Of a DNA stretch of 64,000 nucleotides, positions 42,119 to 52,695 are shown in pieces. A program made the position numbers and the translations under genes. The stretch lies in contig NZ_LUAW01000020.1 in the NCBI RefSeq assembly GCF_001605895.1, positions 186,826 to 250,825 on the forward strand, written 5' to 3'. Source of the DNA: Acinetobacter pragensis. Lineage in GTDB: Bacteria; Pseudomonadota; Gammaproteobacteria; Pseudomonadales; Moraxellaceae. Position 1 is the first letter of the stretch. The number at the start of each line of letters is the position of its first letter. The notes beneath the pieces were generated by a model. That model searched no databases. It worked only from the letters and a program-made list of their open reading frames with translations, and was not told the DNA's origin.

Positions 42119-42808
42119 ATGGCTGTGAAAAACATGACCAAAAAGCAGATTCAGATCTTCTTTGAACGCTTGCGTGAACAGCGCCCCAATCCAAAAACAG
42201 AATTAAATTATTCAAGCCCGTTTGAATTGCTGGTGGCGGTAACGCTTTCTGCACAAGCGACAGATGTCAGTGTCAATAAAGCTACGGATAAACTGTTTCC
42301 AGCCGCCAATACCCCAGAAGCGATTTACGCATTAGGGGTTGATGGCTTAAAGGAATATATTAAAACGATTGGCCTGTACAATGCCAAAGCGGAAAATGTA
42401 ATTAAAGCCTGCAAAATACTGATTGAGAAACACAACAGCATTGTTCCAGACAACCGCGCAGATTTAGAAGCGCTGCCTGGGGTTGGGCGTAAAACTGCCA
42501 ACGTGGTATTAAATACCGCCTTTGGACAGCCAACCATGGCTGTAGATACGCACATATTCCGTTTAGGCAACCGGACTGGATTGGCCGTCGGTAAAAATGT
42601 GCTTGAAGTTGAACACCGTTTAGTGAAGGTGATTCCAAAAGAATTTATCGTCGATTCACATCATTGGCTGATTTTGCATGGCCGTTACTGCTGTACAGCC
42701 CGCAAGCCGAAATGCGGCGAATGCATTGTATCGGACGTCTGCAACTGGCCCGACCGTTTTGAATTTGGCGCAGCCCGCGCCATTGCCGTCAAAAATATAG
42801 AAGCGTAG
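42119..42808 (+). CDS. nth: Endonuclease III
   Basis: A 229-residue base-excision repair glycosylase/AP lyase for oxidised pyrimidines. Seen: helix-hairpin-helix LPGVGRKTA (119-127) with Lys125, catalytic Asp143 in AVDTH, and the [4Fe-4S] ligands Cys192, Cys199, Cys202 and Cys208. SD AGGGGA ends at the rnfB stop, so the two are co-transcribed. The length is slightly above E. coli Nth (211), from both ends. Confidence 0.96.
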   Translation: MAVKNMTKKQIQIFFERLREQRPNPKTELNYSSPFELLVAVTLSAQATDVSVNKATDKLFPAANTPEAIYALGVDGLKEYIKTIGLYNAKAENVIKACKILIEKHNSIVPDNRADLEALPGVGRKTANVVLNTAFGQPTMAVDTHIFRLGNRTGLAVGKNVLEVEHRLVKVIPKEFIVDSHHWLILHGRYCCTARKPKCGECIVSDVCNWPDRFEFGAARAIAVKNIEA

Positions 42809-42943
42809 GCTCTTTAAACATCTGTTTTAAAATTGCATCAAATTTTTCAGCTGGAATAAAATCTCTCAGCCCATCACAGGCAAGCAATGCGTAGCGCAAT
42901 TGAACAAGATTAATTTGTGCTGCACAGTCTTTTCGCAGGTTTC

Positions 42944-43156
42944 TTACTGTTTTTTCTCGCGCTGTTCTTGCTCTTTTTTCAATTTCGGATGTAATTGATA
43001 AGCTGCCGTTTGATTTCCGCGTTCCTGCTTCTCTTGCTGCTGTATCTTTTTCAGCAATTTAAAGCTGAAAAACAGCAGCCCCAGCACGATAGCCGCAGCA
43101 GCCAGCAAGACGAAAAAAACCGCAATATGCTCCACAGCAAATCTCCAAAACCGCAC
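42944..43156 (-). CDS. Small single-pass membrane protein
   Basis: A 70-residue protein with one strong membrane helix (IAVFFVLLAAAAIVLGLLFF) and a Lys/Gln/Glu-rich cytoplasmic tail. It starts at a GTG lying just after the adk terminator; no internal Met exists. Its reading frame and composition look genuine. No family is recognised. Confidence 0.55.
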   Translation of the reverse strand: MRFWRFAVEHIAVFFVLLAAAAIVLGLLFFSFKLLKKIQQQEKQERGNQTAAYQLHPKLKKEQEQREKKQ

Positions 43157-43158
43157 AA

Positions 43159-43192
43159 TAAAAAAGAGCCCTAATATGACTTAGGACTCTTT
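43159..43192 (-). terminator. Terminator of adk
   Basis: On the minus strand AGAGTCCTAA pairs with TTAGGGCTCT (one mismatch), followed by TTTTTT, 27 bp after the adk stop. The downstream small gene starts in its tail. Confidence 0.75.
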
Positions 43193-43218
43193 GAAAGTCA
43201 AAACCCGAAAAAAGCGGA

Positions 43219-43890
<672 letters not shown>

Positions 43891-43956
43891 TCATTTAAAC
43901 AATGTATTTGACGCCTTGTTCATGTCAAAAAATTTGACATATTTTTCAGCATCTAA

Positions 43957-45273
43957 TTATAAGAAAGCCACAAACAAATGTATTGTACCCGCAATGAACC
44001 CTGTTACCCCGCCCAAAACAATTAAAATCCATTCGTCTTCCTGAAATGCAGGACGTAACAGATTTTGAAATTCCTTCGGTGTCAGTTCACGGATGCGGTC
44101 TTTAAACATTTGAAAGATTTTCTGTGCACGGCTCGCATTAAACGCAGGGTCGCATACAGGCACCATCGTAATTTCAATTGAGCGATCAATCAAGTCTGTC
44201 TTGAGTTTTGCATACTCTCTTGGCCCTAATGACAGCTGTAAAGACGTTCTGACCAATGGAGTTTCCATAATTTCATTGATATGCCGCTTCACAATACGGC
44301 GGGTTTTATCTTTTTTCTTGCCGTACATCATTTCAGACATAATGGATTTTAACGTAATCAGGTCTTCTGTGACAACGCTGGCAAAGACATCGGACACTTC
44401 TTCCTGACGCTTCATGAATGCGCCTTGAATATTATATGTGCCAATACGCGGAATCACCGGTTTTATCCACGGAAACTTGCGATTCTTAGTTAATTCAAAG
44501 AATTGCGGATATTTTACAAAGTGCGGTTCGATTGGATTGAACACCATCCAGATGGCGATCCAGTTGGTCAAGAAGCCCCAGATTGCGGCCCAAAACGGCA
44601 CTGTCCAATGCCATGGCACCACGAACCAGACAATCATTTGGAACATGCCGAAGAACATGCCGATCAAGGCGCTGATGTGCCAAATAAAATTGATCTCTTT
44701 TTGACCTACCTTAAGAAACATGCGCACCATCAGGCGGCGGTCACCTTCCATTTGACTGACCACCATTTCACGCATATCCACTAATGACTCGACGTTCATG
44801 GTCAGTTCGGTCACAAGTTCTCTTAAGATACCCGGCATTTGCTTATTCGCTTGGGCATAAATACGGCGCTTAATCGAATAAGGCAAATTTTCCCACAGCA
44901 CAGCATTGCGGTCGATCATCACTTCATCAATCAAATGTTCCAGCTCAAAACCGACCTGTTCACCAATTATGCGCGCCATATCCTCAGGGTCCATCGCATC
45001 TAAAAACTCGCGCAAGGAACCGAGTTTAGATAGGGTGTTGTCAGTAATAATGCCTGAAATCCGGCCGGCTTTACGCGGCACGATACCCTGCCAGCCCACT
45101 GGCAACGGGCCAAGGTGAAAGCCCCAAAAGTTGATTGGATAGAACACCATTTTCAGCGCCATCCACACATGCGCCCAAGTCACGAAAGCAGTTACAGGAA
45201 TAATGCTCAGTACAGCCCAGAAATCCGGACGGTTCAAAAAGGTTTGCCACAACTCATTGACGTACTCAAGCAT
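43957..45273 (-). CDS. DUF445 membrane protein
   Basis: A 438-residue DUF445 protein. It has membrane segments near the N-terminus (FWAVLSIIPVTAFVTWAHVW), in the middle (FIWHISALIGMFFGMFQMIV), and at the C-terminus (ILIVLGGVTGFIAGTIHLFV), with long helical soluble parts between them. DUF445 proteins are widespread inner membrane proteins without a proven function. A 78-bp gap separates it from adk. Confidence 0.85.
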   Translation of the reverse strand: MLEYVNELWQTFLNRPDFWAVLSIIPVTAFVTWAHVWMALKMVFYPINFWGFHLGPLPVGWQGIVPRKAGRISGIITDNTLSKLGSLREFLDAMDPEDMARIIGEQVGFELEHLIDEVMIDRNAVLWENLPYSIKRRIYAQANKQMPGILRELVTELTMNVESLVDMREMVVSQMEGDRRLMVRMFLKVGQKEINFIWHISALIGMFFGMFQMIVWFVVPWHWTVPFWAAIWGFLTNWIAIWMVFNPIEPHFVKYPQFFELTKNRKFPWIKPVIPRIGTYNIQGAFMKRQEEVSDVFASVVTEDLITLKSIMSEMMYGKKKDKTRRIVKRHINEIMETPLVRTSLQLSLGPREYAKLKTDLIDRSIEITMVPVCDPAFNASRAQKIFQMFKDRIRELTPKEFQNLLRPAFQEDEWILIVLGGVTGFIAGTIHLFVAFL

Positions 45274-45352
45274 GCATTACTTCCATATTTAGTTTTATTC
45301 AGGGAAATATTAATTTAAATAAAGTGAATTCAAATAAAGTTGAATATTCTCT

Positions 45353-45871
45353 CTATAAACCAATACTTAGAGTATAGGAAAATTGTATTTTCGGTTCAGT
45401 TTCAGCAATCGTATGTCCGCTGCTATCGGTCAGCTCTTCACCAGCCCCGATCCCAACACTGAATGTGCTGATGCGTTCTTTGCTTAGCATAACATAAGCC
45501 AAATCAACACCGCCGCCTAAACGGCTTTCATAATCACCGTCTACTTCTTTACTTTCTATATGGCCGGCATACGCGCCCAAATAATAGCCATTTTTATCCT
45601 TGCCGGTAAAATGCACTGGGTAACGGAAACCGACTTGTCCGCCGAAGGTTTTGTCTCCGTTCAGAAACACACCTGCTTTCGCATAGGCAATTCCATAAGG
45701 ATTGACCCATTCCACATTCAAATGAATCAATTTTTGCGTAAATCCAGCCCCCGCATTCAGCGTTGCAATATCCGCGCCTGTTAATTTTGCTTCCGGCAGA
45801 AAGCCGCTGTCCTGCGCAGACGCTGCGCTTGCAATAAATGCAAATACCAACAAAGAATATGCTTTGTTCAT
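45353..45871 (-). CDS. Secreted beta-barrel-like protein of unknown function
   Basis: A 172-residue protein with a signal peptide (MNKAYSLLVFAFIASAASA) and alternating beta strands ending in SYTLSIGL, as in small outer-membrane barrels (YfaZ-like pattern). Strands such as GYYLGAYAGHIESKEVDGDY and GGGVDLAYVMLSKER support this. It is monocistronic and followed by the DUF445 gene on the same strand. The function is unknown. Confidence 0.75.
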   Translation of the reverse strand: MNKAYSLLVFAFIASAASAQDSGFLPEAKLTGADIATLNAGAGFTQKLIHLNVEWVNPYGIAYAKAGVFLNGDKTFGGQVGFRYPVHFTGKDKNGYYLGAYAGHIESKEVDGDYESRLGGGVDLAYVMLSKERISTFSVGIGAGEELTDSSGHTIAETEPKIQFSYTLSIGL

Positions 45872-46113
45872 TTTTTCACCATCATCCTTAATTTTTAGGC
45901 TTTTTAGTTTTAATAAGTCCTATTTTTATGCTGTTTGACTGTATCAGAATAATATCAACTCTTATATACAGCCCCGCGCTTTTTTAGTGTCTGCAAAGTC
46001 AAGGTTTAAGCAAAACTTATGCATCTGCGCCGAATTGCTTTACTAATTTTTTAGAACTTGCGGTAGAATGGTCAGCCTTAATTTCCCCTTTGTGTATCTC
46101 AAGTCGATCGCGT

Positions 46114-48144
46114 ATGAAGCAGCACTTTCCTTTAAAAAATGTTCAGCAAGAAAAGCGCATTTTCCGCAATCGAATTTATTTCTCATTAGGGATTGTGGTC
46201 TTTTTTTTATTGCTGCTGGTTTCACGTTATTCTTATCTGCAAATTTTCAATTACGATAAGTTTGCGACCGATTCAGACAAAAACCGCGTACGCCTGCAGC
46301 CCTTGCCGCCGGCACGGGGCTACATCTATGACCGCAATGGCGTGCTGCTGGCCGATAACTACCCAGTTTTTTCGGCGACTATGAGCCGCGCCGATATTGA
46401 AGACATTGACGATACTGTTCAACGCCTAATTCCAATTATCAATCTGACACAAGAAGATATTGACCGTTTTAAAAGCCGGATTAAGACTTCGAAGAAAACC
46501 GAGCGTGTCGCCTTAAAACTGAACCTGAATGAAACTGAAATTGCGCGTTTCAGCGAAGTAAAGTTCCAATTCCCTGGGGTCAACATAGAGACCCAGATGA
46601 CCCGCTATTATCCGCATGGGGAATTATTTGCACATGTGATCGGCTATGTTGGGCGCATTAACGACAAAGAATTAAAAGATATTAATAAAGATTTATACGC
46701 CGGCACCAACCTGATTGGTAAAATTGGCGTCGAAAAATACTATGAAGATTTACTGCATGGCGTGCCGGGCAATGAATCGGTAGAAGCGGATGCGCACGGC
46801 AATGTGCTGCGCCATCTGGGCCGTAAAGACCCGATCCGCGGCAATGATTTATATTTGTCCCTAGATTACGGCCTTCAAACCGTTGCTTCTGAACAGCTGG
46901 CTGACCGCCGCGGCGCAATTGTCGCAATGGATCCGCGTACCGGTGAAATTTTAGCGCTGGTTTCCAGCCCCAGCTTTAACCCGAATTTATTTGTTACCGG
47001 CATCAGCAGCAAAGACTATTCTGCCTTACGCGACAATTTAGATCAGCCCCTGTATAACCGCGCTGTGCAAGGTTCTTATCCGCCCGGTTCAACCATTAAG
47101 CCAATGTTTGGCTTAGGCGGCCTGCACTATAATTTAGTTGACTGGAACACGGCCATTTCAGACCCCGGCTATTTCTCTTTACCGGGTGATTCACACAAAT
47201 TCCGTGACTGGCGCAAATCCGGGCATGGCTCTGTGAACCTGCATAAAGCGCAAGTGGTTTCCTGCGATACCTATTATTATATTCTTTCCTACCGCATGGG
47301 CATCGACCGTATGAATACGTGGATGCGCCAATTCGGCTTCGGCGAAAAAACCGGCGTAGACTTGCCGAGTGAAAGCACCGGCCTTTATCCAAGCCAAGAA
47401 TGGAAGCTGCGCACACGTAAAAGCAAATGGCTGAAAGGTGAGACTATTTCAGTCAGTATCGGTCAAGGCGCATTTACCGCGACCCCGCTGCAATTGGCGA
47501 TGGCGACAGCCATTACATCCAATCAAGGCCAGCACGTTATTCCGCATGTTTTACGCGAGAGCAAAGGCACCAAACCTTATACCGTAAATAATGCGCCTGA
47601 CGGAAAAATTGAGTTCAATGGTAAACCTGAAGACTGGGTAAAAATGCGTGACGCCATGGTCGATGTAGTCGAAAGCGGCACAGGCCGCGGCATTCGCACG
47701 CCAATGTATAAAATTGCAGGTAAAACAGGTACTGCACAAGTCAAAAGTATTGCTCAAGGCAAACGCTACAATGAGGCTCTGCTGACTGAACGCCAGCTGG
47801 ATCACGGGCTGTTTGTCGGATTTGCCCCTGCCGATCAGCCTGAAATCGCCATTGCCGTGATCTGGGAAAATGGCCGCCATGGCGGTTCGGCTGCACAGCT
47901 GGCACGCCCGATTTTTGATTATTGGCTGCTGAAACGCAACAAATCCCCTATCCGACCGTCTGCAGCTCAAGTCAGTGGCGGCTTAATGACCGCAGGCATC
48001 AAGCCAAGCGAATTGCCAAGCGGCGAGAACCCCATTCAAAGCAACGCCAATACTTCTGGCCGCGCCAGCACAACTCAAGGCACTGCAGCGCTAAACCAAG
48101 CCCGTCCGGCCGCAGCAGCCACTCAGCCCTCAGATGAAGACTAA
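46114..48144 (+). CDS. mrdA: Penicillin-binding protein 2 (elongasome transpeptidase)
   Basis: A 676-residue class B PBP with an N-terminal membrane helix (SLGIVVFFLLLLVSRYSYLQ), a dimerisation/pedestal domain (ARGYIYDRNGVLLADNYPVF), and the transpeptidase with Ser326 in PGSTIK and KTG at 537-539. It cross-links peptidoglycan with RodA/MreB during cell elongation. The C-terminal 50 residues are Ser/Ala/Gln-rich and likely disordered. ATG 46114 is used instead of an upstream non-ATG start. rsmD follows 9 bp later. Confidence 0.96.
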   Translation: MKQHFPLKNVQQEKRIFRNRIYFSLGIVVFFLLLLVSRYSYLQIFNYDKFATDSDKNRVRLQPLPPARGYIYDRNGVLLADNYPVFSATMSRADIEDIDDTVQRLIPIINLTQEDIDRFKSRIKTSKKTERVALKLNLNETEIARFSEVKFQFPGVNIETQMTRYYPHGELFAHVIGYVGRINDKELKDINKDLYAGTNLIGKIGVEKYYEDLLHGVPGNESVEADAHGNVLRHLGRKDPIRGNDLYLSLDYGLQTVASEQLADRRGAIVAMDPRTGEILALVSSPSFNPNLFVTGISSKDYSALRDNLDQPLYNRAVQGSYPPGSTIKPMFGLGGLHYNLVDWNTAISDPGYFSLPGDSHKFRDWRKSGHGSVNLHKAQVVSCDTYYYILSYRMGIDRMNTWMRQFGFGEKTGVDLPSESTGLYPSQEWKLRTRKSKWLKGETISVSIGQGAFTATPLQLAMATAITSNQGQHVIPHVLRESKGTKPYTVNNAPDGKIEFNGKPEDWVKMRDAMVDVVESGTGRGIRTPMYKIAGKTGTAQVKSIAQGKRYNEALLTERQLDHGLFVGFAPADQPEIAIAVIWENGRHGGSAAQLARPIFDYWLLKRNKSPIRPSAAQVSGGLMTAGIKPSELPSGENPIQSNANTSGRASTTQGTAALNQARPAAAATQPSDED

Positions 48145-48153
48145 GTTTCGATT

Positions 48154-48714
48154 ATGAAAAATCAATTACGCATTATTGGCGGAGACTGGAAACGCCGCCA
48201 ATTGCCATTTGCCAGCATTGACGGCCTGCGCCCAACCCCTGACCGCGTCAGAGAAACGCTATTCAATTGGTTAATGTGGGACATTCAGAATTCGAATGTT
48301 TTAGATGTATGCGCAGGTTCAGGCGCGCTAAGTTTCGAGGCTCTTTCACGCGGGGCTGCACAAGTGCTGATGATTGAGCCCGACCGTACACAAGCGCAAT
48401 TTCTCACAGACAACCTGCAGCTGCTGAAAGTGACTTCGCAGCATGCCAAATTGAAAGTTTCGACAGCACAGCAGGTTTTGCCGGCTTTGAAAGAGCAATT
48501 TGATCTGGTATTTTTAGATCCTCCTTACAGTTTGAACCTTTGGGAACAATTGGCCGCATTGGCGGATCCCCTGATTAAAGCCAATGGCTTGATCTATGTT
48601 GAGGCTGACTGCGATCTTGCCCGGCTGAAGCTGCCCAGCAGCTGGAATAAAATTAAAGAAACCCAAGCAGGCGCTGTCCGCGCAGGACTGTTTAAAAAAG
48701 CAGGTGTGCTTTAA
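48154..48714 (+). CDS. rsmD: 16S rRNA (guanine-966-N2)-methyltransferase
   Basis: A 186-residue RsmD: N-terminal LRIIGGDWKRRQLPF and GLRPTPDRVRETLFNWL, SAM motif LDVCAGSGALSFEALSRGA, and catalytic DPPY at 122-125. It methylates G966 in the 30S assembly pathway. It probably shares a transcript with mrdA. A strong terminator follows at 48791-48820. Confidence 0.95.
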   Translation: MKNQLRIIGGDWKRRQLPFASIDGLRPTPDRVRETLFNWLMWDIQNSNVLDVCAGSGALSFEALSRGAAQVLMIEPDRTQAQFLTDNLQLLKVTSQHAKLKVSTAQQVLPALKEQFDLVFLDPPYSLNLWEQLAALADPLIKANGLIYVEADCDLARLKLPSSWNKIKETQAGAVRAGLFKKAGVL

Positions 48715-48790
48715 AGCTGATATCCATCGTTATAGATTTCTTGCTGATCTGCTACCAACCTAATAATAATTCAAGAACATTGTGGGCAAG

Positions 48791-48820
48791 AAAAAGGACG
48801 CGAAATTCGCGTCCTTTTTT
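48791..48820 (+). terminator. Terminator after rsmD
   Basis: AAAAAGGACGCGAA and TTCGCGTCCTTTTTT form a near-perfect palindromic stem with A and T runs on the two sides. Confidence 0.85.
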
Positions 48821-48969
48821 GTCAAATGCAGGCACATTTTAAGGTCATGCAATGTTTGCATTTTATGCATTCACTGCAATCGGCCTCGACCATTCCCGAA
48901 GGAATCTGTTTAACCCATTGATCGAATTTCAATGCGGTTTGCAATATTGTAAATGCTGTTTGTTAAAGA

Positions 48970-49191
48970 CTATTGCTGATTTTCACGGTTCCAGTCTGAA
49001 TGGCGATGATCGCCTCGTCGGTCATAGTCCTGACCTTGGCGGTTTTGATTGCGCCAATCCGGACGGCCATCTCGGTCACGGTCATACTGCCCCGAATGAT
49101 GGCGGCCATCACGCGGATAGTCATCATAAGGCGCAACTACACATCCTGTCAGCGTGACGGCAAAGACAGCCAGTATAATTATTTTTTTCAT
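48970..49191 (-). CDS. Small lipoprotein rich in Asp, Arg and Gly
   Basis: A 73-residue lipoprotein with signal MKKIIILAVFAVTLTGC (lipobox LTGC) and a polar mature part dense in D, R, G, H, Q and N (DGRHHSGQYDRDRDGRPDW). It resembles small Asp/Arg-rich lipoproteins seen in Acinetobacter, with no known function. AGGGA precedes two adjacent ATGs; the second gives the better spacing. Confidence 0.75.
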   Translation of the reverse strand: MKKIIILAVFAVTLTGCVVAPYDDYPRDGRHHSGQYDRDRDGRPDWRNQNRQGQDYDRRGDHRHSDWNRENQQ

Positions 49192-49447
49192 CATTACATT
49201 CCCTCACTCTTTCTGGCGCATATCTTGTTTGCTGTAATTCAGTATTGCGCATAGTGATGAAGATGAATCGAATTTAATGTCAGTTTCTTGTAGTGAATAC
49301 TTCATATTTTGCAGCGTATTCCGCCTTTTTACCCTGCATGGCTTATTTAAAATTAACCGCCTTCGGGCGTGCGCCAGCCGAAAGAATTATTTCACAGCTG
49401 CATGCAAATGCCTTTACACTATTGAGGCTTTTTCACTGTAATCAATT

Positions 49448-50179
49448 ATGACTTGGCTTTTATTTATTTTTGGCGCGGTAGTTGCTGGTTTTGTTCAGGG
49501 GCTCACAGGTTTTGCATTCGCATTAATTGCCATGTCGTTTTGGGTGTGGGTTTTGCCGCCGCAATTGGCAGCGCCATTGGTGGTCTTCGCGTCACTTTGG
49601 AGCCACATGATTTCACTGCTGAATGAACAAAAACATTATTTTTCTAAGAAATTACTTTTGCCTTATATTATTGCAGGTTTGGCAGGCGTGCCTTTAGGCA
49701 CATATTTACTTGAAATCATTAACCCCGATACTTTTAAATTGGTCTTGGGGCTGTTTTTAGTCCTGTGGTGCCCAGTCATGCTGTTTAATCCGCAAATTAA
49801 AGCCATTCAGCATTCGGGAAAAATTGCTGACAGCAGTGTTGGATTTATTGGCGGGATCTTAGGCGGCCTTGGCGGATTTTGCGGTTCTCTGCCCTCTGCC
49901 TGGGTCATGCTGAAACATTTGCCGAAGCAGGAACAGCGCTACATTTTACGCCATTTCAACTTTGCTATTCAGATTTTCACTCTGCTGAGCTACCTGCTGC
50001 AAGGCACAATTCACAGCATACATCTGCCTTATATGGGGGTATTGCTGCTGACCGTCAGCATTCCCGCAATTTTGGGCGCAAAGCTGTTTTACAAGATTTC
50101 AGAGCGGCAATTCAAGCATACAGTGTTTAGCCTGCTGTTTGCTTCAGGCTGTTTTTTGCTGCTGACCAGCTTAATTTAA
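49448..50179 (+). CDS. TauE/SafE-family membrane permease
   Basis: A 243-residue membrane protein with about eight segments, two-repeat architecture and the family motif near the N-terminus (GFVQGLTGFAFALIAMSFWV) and again in the middle (GFIGGILGGLGGFCGSLPSA). Family members export sulfite, sulfoacetate or similar anions; the substrate here cannot be told. No sulfur genes are adjacent. Confidence 0.87.
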   Translation: MTWLLFIFGAVVAGFVQGLTGFAFALIAMSFWVWVLPPQLAAPLVVFASLWSHMISLLNEQKHYFSKKLLLPYIIAGLAGVPLGTYLLEIINPDTFKLVLGLFLVLWCPVMLFNPQIKAIQHSGKIADSSVGFIGGILGGLGGFCGSLPSAWVMLKHLPKQEQRYILRHFNFAIQIFTLLSYLLQGTIHSIHLPYMGVLLLTVSIPAILGAKLFYKISERQFKHTVFSLLFASGCFLLLTSLI

Positions 50180-50185
50180 TACTGC

Positions 50186-50440
50186 TTAATACGGCCGAGC
50201 CAATTTTATTGGCCTAGCATCTCGAATAGGCGCTTCCTCTTCACGCAGCTCTTTAATGTCTGAATCATCGGACTGGGAACACTGTCCATCATTGTACAGC
50301 TGATATTTATGCTCTGGAGCTTGAATAGCTATTGGCGCATTTATCTCTTGAATATCTGCAGGTACAGCAGCTGCATAACTGCTGCTGGCCAAGATCAGAC
50401 ACAACACCGCAAATGGTTTTTTAAGCAGATTTAATTGCAT
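50186..50440 (-). CDS. Small secreted protein, 84 aa
   Basis: An 84-residue protein with a signal peptide (LLKKPFAVLCLILASSSYAA) and a short polar mature part with one Cys and an acidic stretch (DDSDIKELREEEAPIRD). It is convergent with the permease gene, 6 bp apart. No family is recognised. Confidence 0.65.
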   Translation of the reverse strand: MQLNLLKKPFAVLCLILASSSYAAAVPADIQEINAPIAIQAPEHKYQLYNDGQCSQSDDSDIKELREEEAPIRDARPIKLARPY

Positions 50441-50633
50441 AGGCTAAGACGTTTATTGAAGCATTCATGCAGTTGAGGAATTATTGTCTGAGATGTTGCA
50501 GAAATAATGGAAGAACTGTAAAGCTGCGTACTGTTGAGGTACTTCAACAAGCGTCAAAGCATATAGGCAAAGCAATGAAAGATGCTGCTGAGCGCAAAAC
50601 TAAGATCAAAGCGCCTGTATCTTTATCGCATTT

Positions 50634-51089
50634 TCAAAATAGCGCATTCCAATATACGCGGATAATTTGCCCGCGGTCATAAGGAAAATTGGATAAATAC
50701 TCATATCCGATACTGTGCCTGCGGCTCAACCGCAGTTTCATGCCAAAACCGAATGAAATGCCGAAATCCTGCAAGCCGATGTGCTCAGCATCGCCCAATA
50801 GAAACTTATTTTGCGCGGCGCCCGTTTCATAGGCCGTATAATTATAAATTTCAAATAAATCATTTTCAAAAAATGAATGATTCAGCAGTCCATATTCCTG
50901 CTGTTTATTTTCTGTATGTAAAGCCAATTTCCGCTGTTCCTGCTCAGTCAAATTCTCTAAGCTTTCATCCATGACAATAATGCCATTCCGCATCTGGCCA
51001 AATGCAGTATTGGGACACATGCCGAGTGCCATACTCAGCAGCAGTGCATGAAGGCAGCCCCAAGGATTAAATCTGCATACATAAAACAT
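50634..51089 (-). CDS. Secreted protein with barrel-like C-terminus, 151 aa
   Basis: A 151-residue protein with a signal segment (LHALLLSMALGMCPNTAFG), a helical Glu/Gln/Lys part (ENLTEQEQRKLALHTENKQQ), and a beta-rich C-terminus ending in aromatic Phe (FGISFGFGMKLRLSRRHSIG ... VYWNALF), as outer-membrane proteins do. It may be related to lipid A deacylase-like or surface proteins of Acinetobacter; no firm match. Confidence 0.65.
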   Translation of the reverse strand: MFYVCRFNPWGCLHALLLSMALGMCPNTAFGQMRNGIIVMDESLENLTEQEQRKLALHTENKQQEYGLLNHSFFENDLFEIYNYTAYETGAAQNKFLLGDAEHIGLQDFGISFGFGMKLRLSRRHSIGYEYLSNFPYDRGQIIRVYWNALF

Positions 51090-51373
51090 GCAAAAACATT
51101 CTTAAAAATCAATTCAATTAAATCAGTTATATTAAAAACATAGCGGCATGTCTATCTTGCCTGCAACGCTATTTGCTTTTATCCGGCAAGATCAAGGCGC
51201 TGTGCAGTATGTACAAGCGACTATTGAACCAATTTGAGCACTCTTATGCGCTTACCTTATTTACATATGCCCCAAGTGGATATTATTCCACCAAACAAAA
51301 ATCCTTAATGAAAACTCTGCGCTCAAAAAAAACTATAATGTCGACCCTCAATATTTCCCCCATTATTAAAATT

Positions 51374-51715
51374 ATGAAATCGCTCGCCGTATTTGCCACA
51401 GCTGTCGTCTTGGCTGGCTGCTCGATTAGCACTTCGCGTGATATAAAAAAAGCAGAAAAACTGCTGACTCATTTTCAATGCGGCAACATTGAAAGCACCC
51501 AAATGGCCCATAGTCCAATTACCAGCTATCATGAACAGTCTCTGCACAGTTCAAAGCAAAAAGCCGCCGGCTATATAGAAAGCTATAAAAACGGTGAAAA
51601 GCTTTTCAATATCCCCCTAACCGCCGTGATTGAGCAGCAATATGATATTTATAAAGAAGCCTGCCAAAATTTAGGCGGCATTTCACAAGACGTTCAGCAG
51701 ATAAGCGGCGAGTAA
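51374..51715 (+). CDS. Small lipoprotein, 113 aa
   Basis: A 113-residue lipoprotein with signal MKSLAVFATAVVLAGC (lipobox LAGC) and a helical mature domain (DIKKAEKLLTHFQCGNIEST, AVIEQQYDIYKEACQNLGGI). ATG 51374 directly opens a standard signal peptide; ATG 51338 is in frame but adds a poor N-terminus. Function unknown. A strong terminator follows. Confidence 0.72.
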   Translation: MKSLAVFATAVVLAGCSISTSRDIKKAEKLLTHFQCGNIESTQMAHSPITSYHEQSLHSSKQKAAGYIESYKNGEKLFNIPLTAVIEQQYDIYKEACQNLGGISQDVQQISGE

Positions 51716-51743
51716 AATTTTTTCAGCCGTATGCGCGTATATA

Positions 51744-51776
51744 AAAAGAGCCGGATTATCGTCCGGCTTTTTTTTT
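51744..51776 (+). terminator. Terminator after the 113-aa lipoprotein gene
   Basis: GCCGGA (51750-51755) pairs with TCCGGC (51762-51767), loop TTATCG, followed by nine T. Confidence 0.85.
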
Positions 51777-51843
51777 GCGATATCCAGTTAATTCCCTGAT
51801 TTCAAGACTGGAAACGCTATCCAATATGATTCTGCTTAAAATA

Positions 51844-52464
51844 TTATTCTGCTGAATAGTAGCGGCTGTCTACACTGAAATCTTTAGGGAACTTAGGACT
51901 GATTTGCGCATAAAACTGCATAATTTCAGCCATATCTTTTTCATAGTCACCTGTAGGATAGACAATTTTCCCGACGCCAGTTTTTTTCTTTTCATAATCC
52001 ATATAGGCTAAAGCAATCGGCACCCCTGCAGTGCAGGCAACATGATAAAAACCGGTTTTCCATTTCTCCTGCTTTGCGCGCGTGCCTTCTGGCGTAACCA
52101 GCATCACCAGCTCAGCATGCTCTTTAAACAGATTGCTCATGACTTCCACCATGCTCAAACGCTGCTCGCCGGCGGTTTTAGGGCTGCGGTCAATGCCAAT
52201 GCCGCCCATGGCCCGAACAAATGGCCCGACAGGAAATTTCATATAACTGTCTTTAATTGTAATACGGACATTCACCCCTAAGGCTTTTAATGCCAAACGT
52301 GCATAGAGCGCATCCCAATTGCTGGTATGAGGCGCGGCGATCATGACACATTGCGCTAAATCCAGCGGCCAATGATTATCAATTTCCCACCCCATCATAT
52401 TCAGGCTTTTTTCTGCAAATTTTTCAAACACGCGCTGTACCGTATACACTTTGATCAGGCGCAA
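51844..52464 (-). CDS. PlsC-like 1-acyl-glycerol-phosphate acyltransferase family protein
   Basis: A 206-residue acyltransferase-fold protein. The catalytic block is HTSNWD (the H-x4-D motif, about residues 46-51) and the substrate block is TPEGTRAKQEKWKTGFYHVA. The sequence lacks long membrane helices, unlike classic PlsC, and resembles the soluble subgroup seen in Acinetobacter. It likely acylates a lipid or a lysophosphatidate-like acceptor. Confidence 0.85.
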   Translation of the reverse strand: MRLIKVYTVQRVFEKFAEKSLNMMGWEIDNHWPLDLAQCVMIAAPHTSNWDALYARLALKALGVNVRITIKDSYMKFPVGPFVRAMGGIGIDRSPKTAGEQRLSMVEVMSNLFKEHAELVMLVTPEGTRAKQEKWKTGFYHVACTAGVPIALAYMDYEKKKTGVGKIVYPTGDYEKDMAEIMQFYAQISPKFPKDFSVDSRYYSAE

Positions 52465-52695
52465 ATTCTAACGGCAATAAATAATTAAACCAGCCCAGGT
52501 TGAACATTAATCAATCAATTAATATATAAATGTATAAAATAATTAAGCAATTCATCCTTTCTTTGTTTGGCAAACTTTTGCTGTTTTAAACGCTGTTTAA
52601 ATTTAGATATACAGCACGGCGTTACAAGAAGCCCATTTTATTATTTTGACTCCTGTTTAAATTGATATCTTTGAATAATCAAAAAGCTAAGCCCT

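Noticed and set aside
50467..50682. 71-aa plus-strand ORF between two secreted-protein genes
   Set aside because: It has no ribosome site, overlaps the better supported 50634-51089 gene on the other strand and matches no family. It could be a gene remnant (AERKTKIKAP looks coding-like), but I cannot support it.
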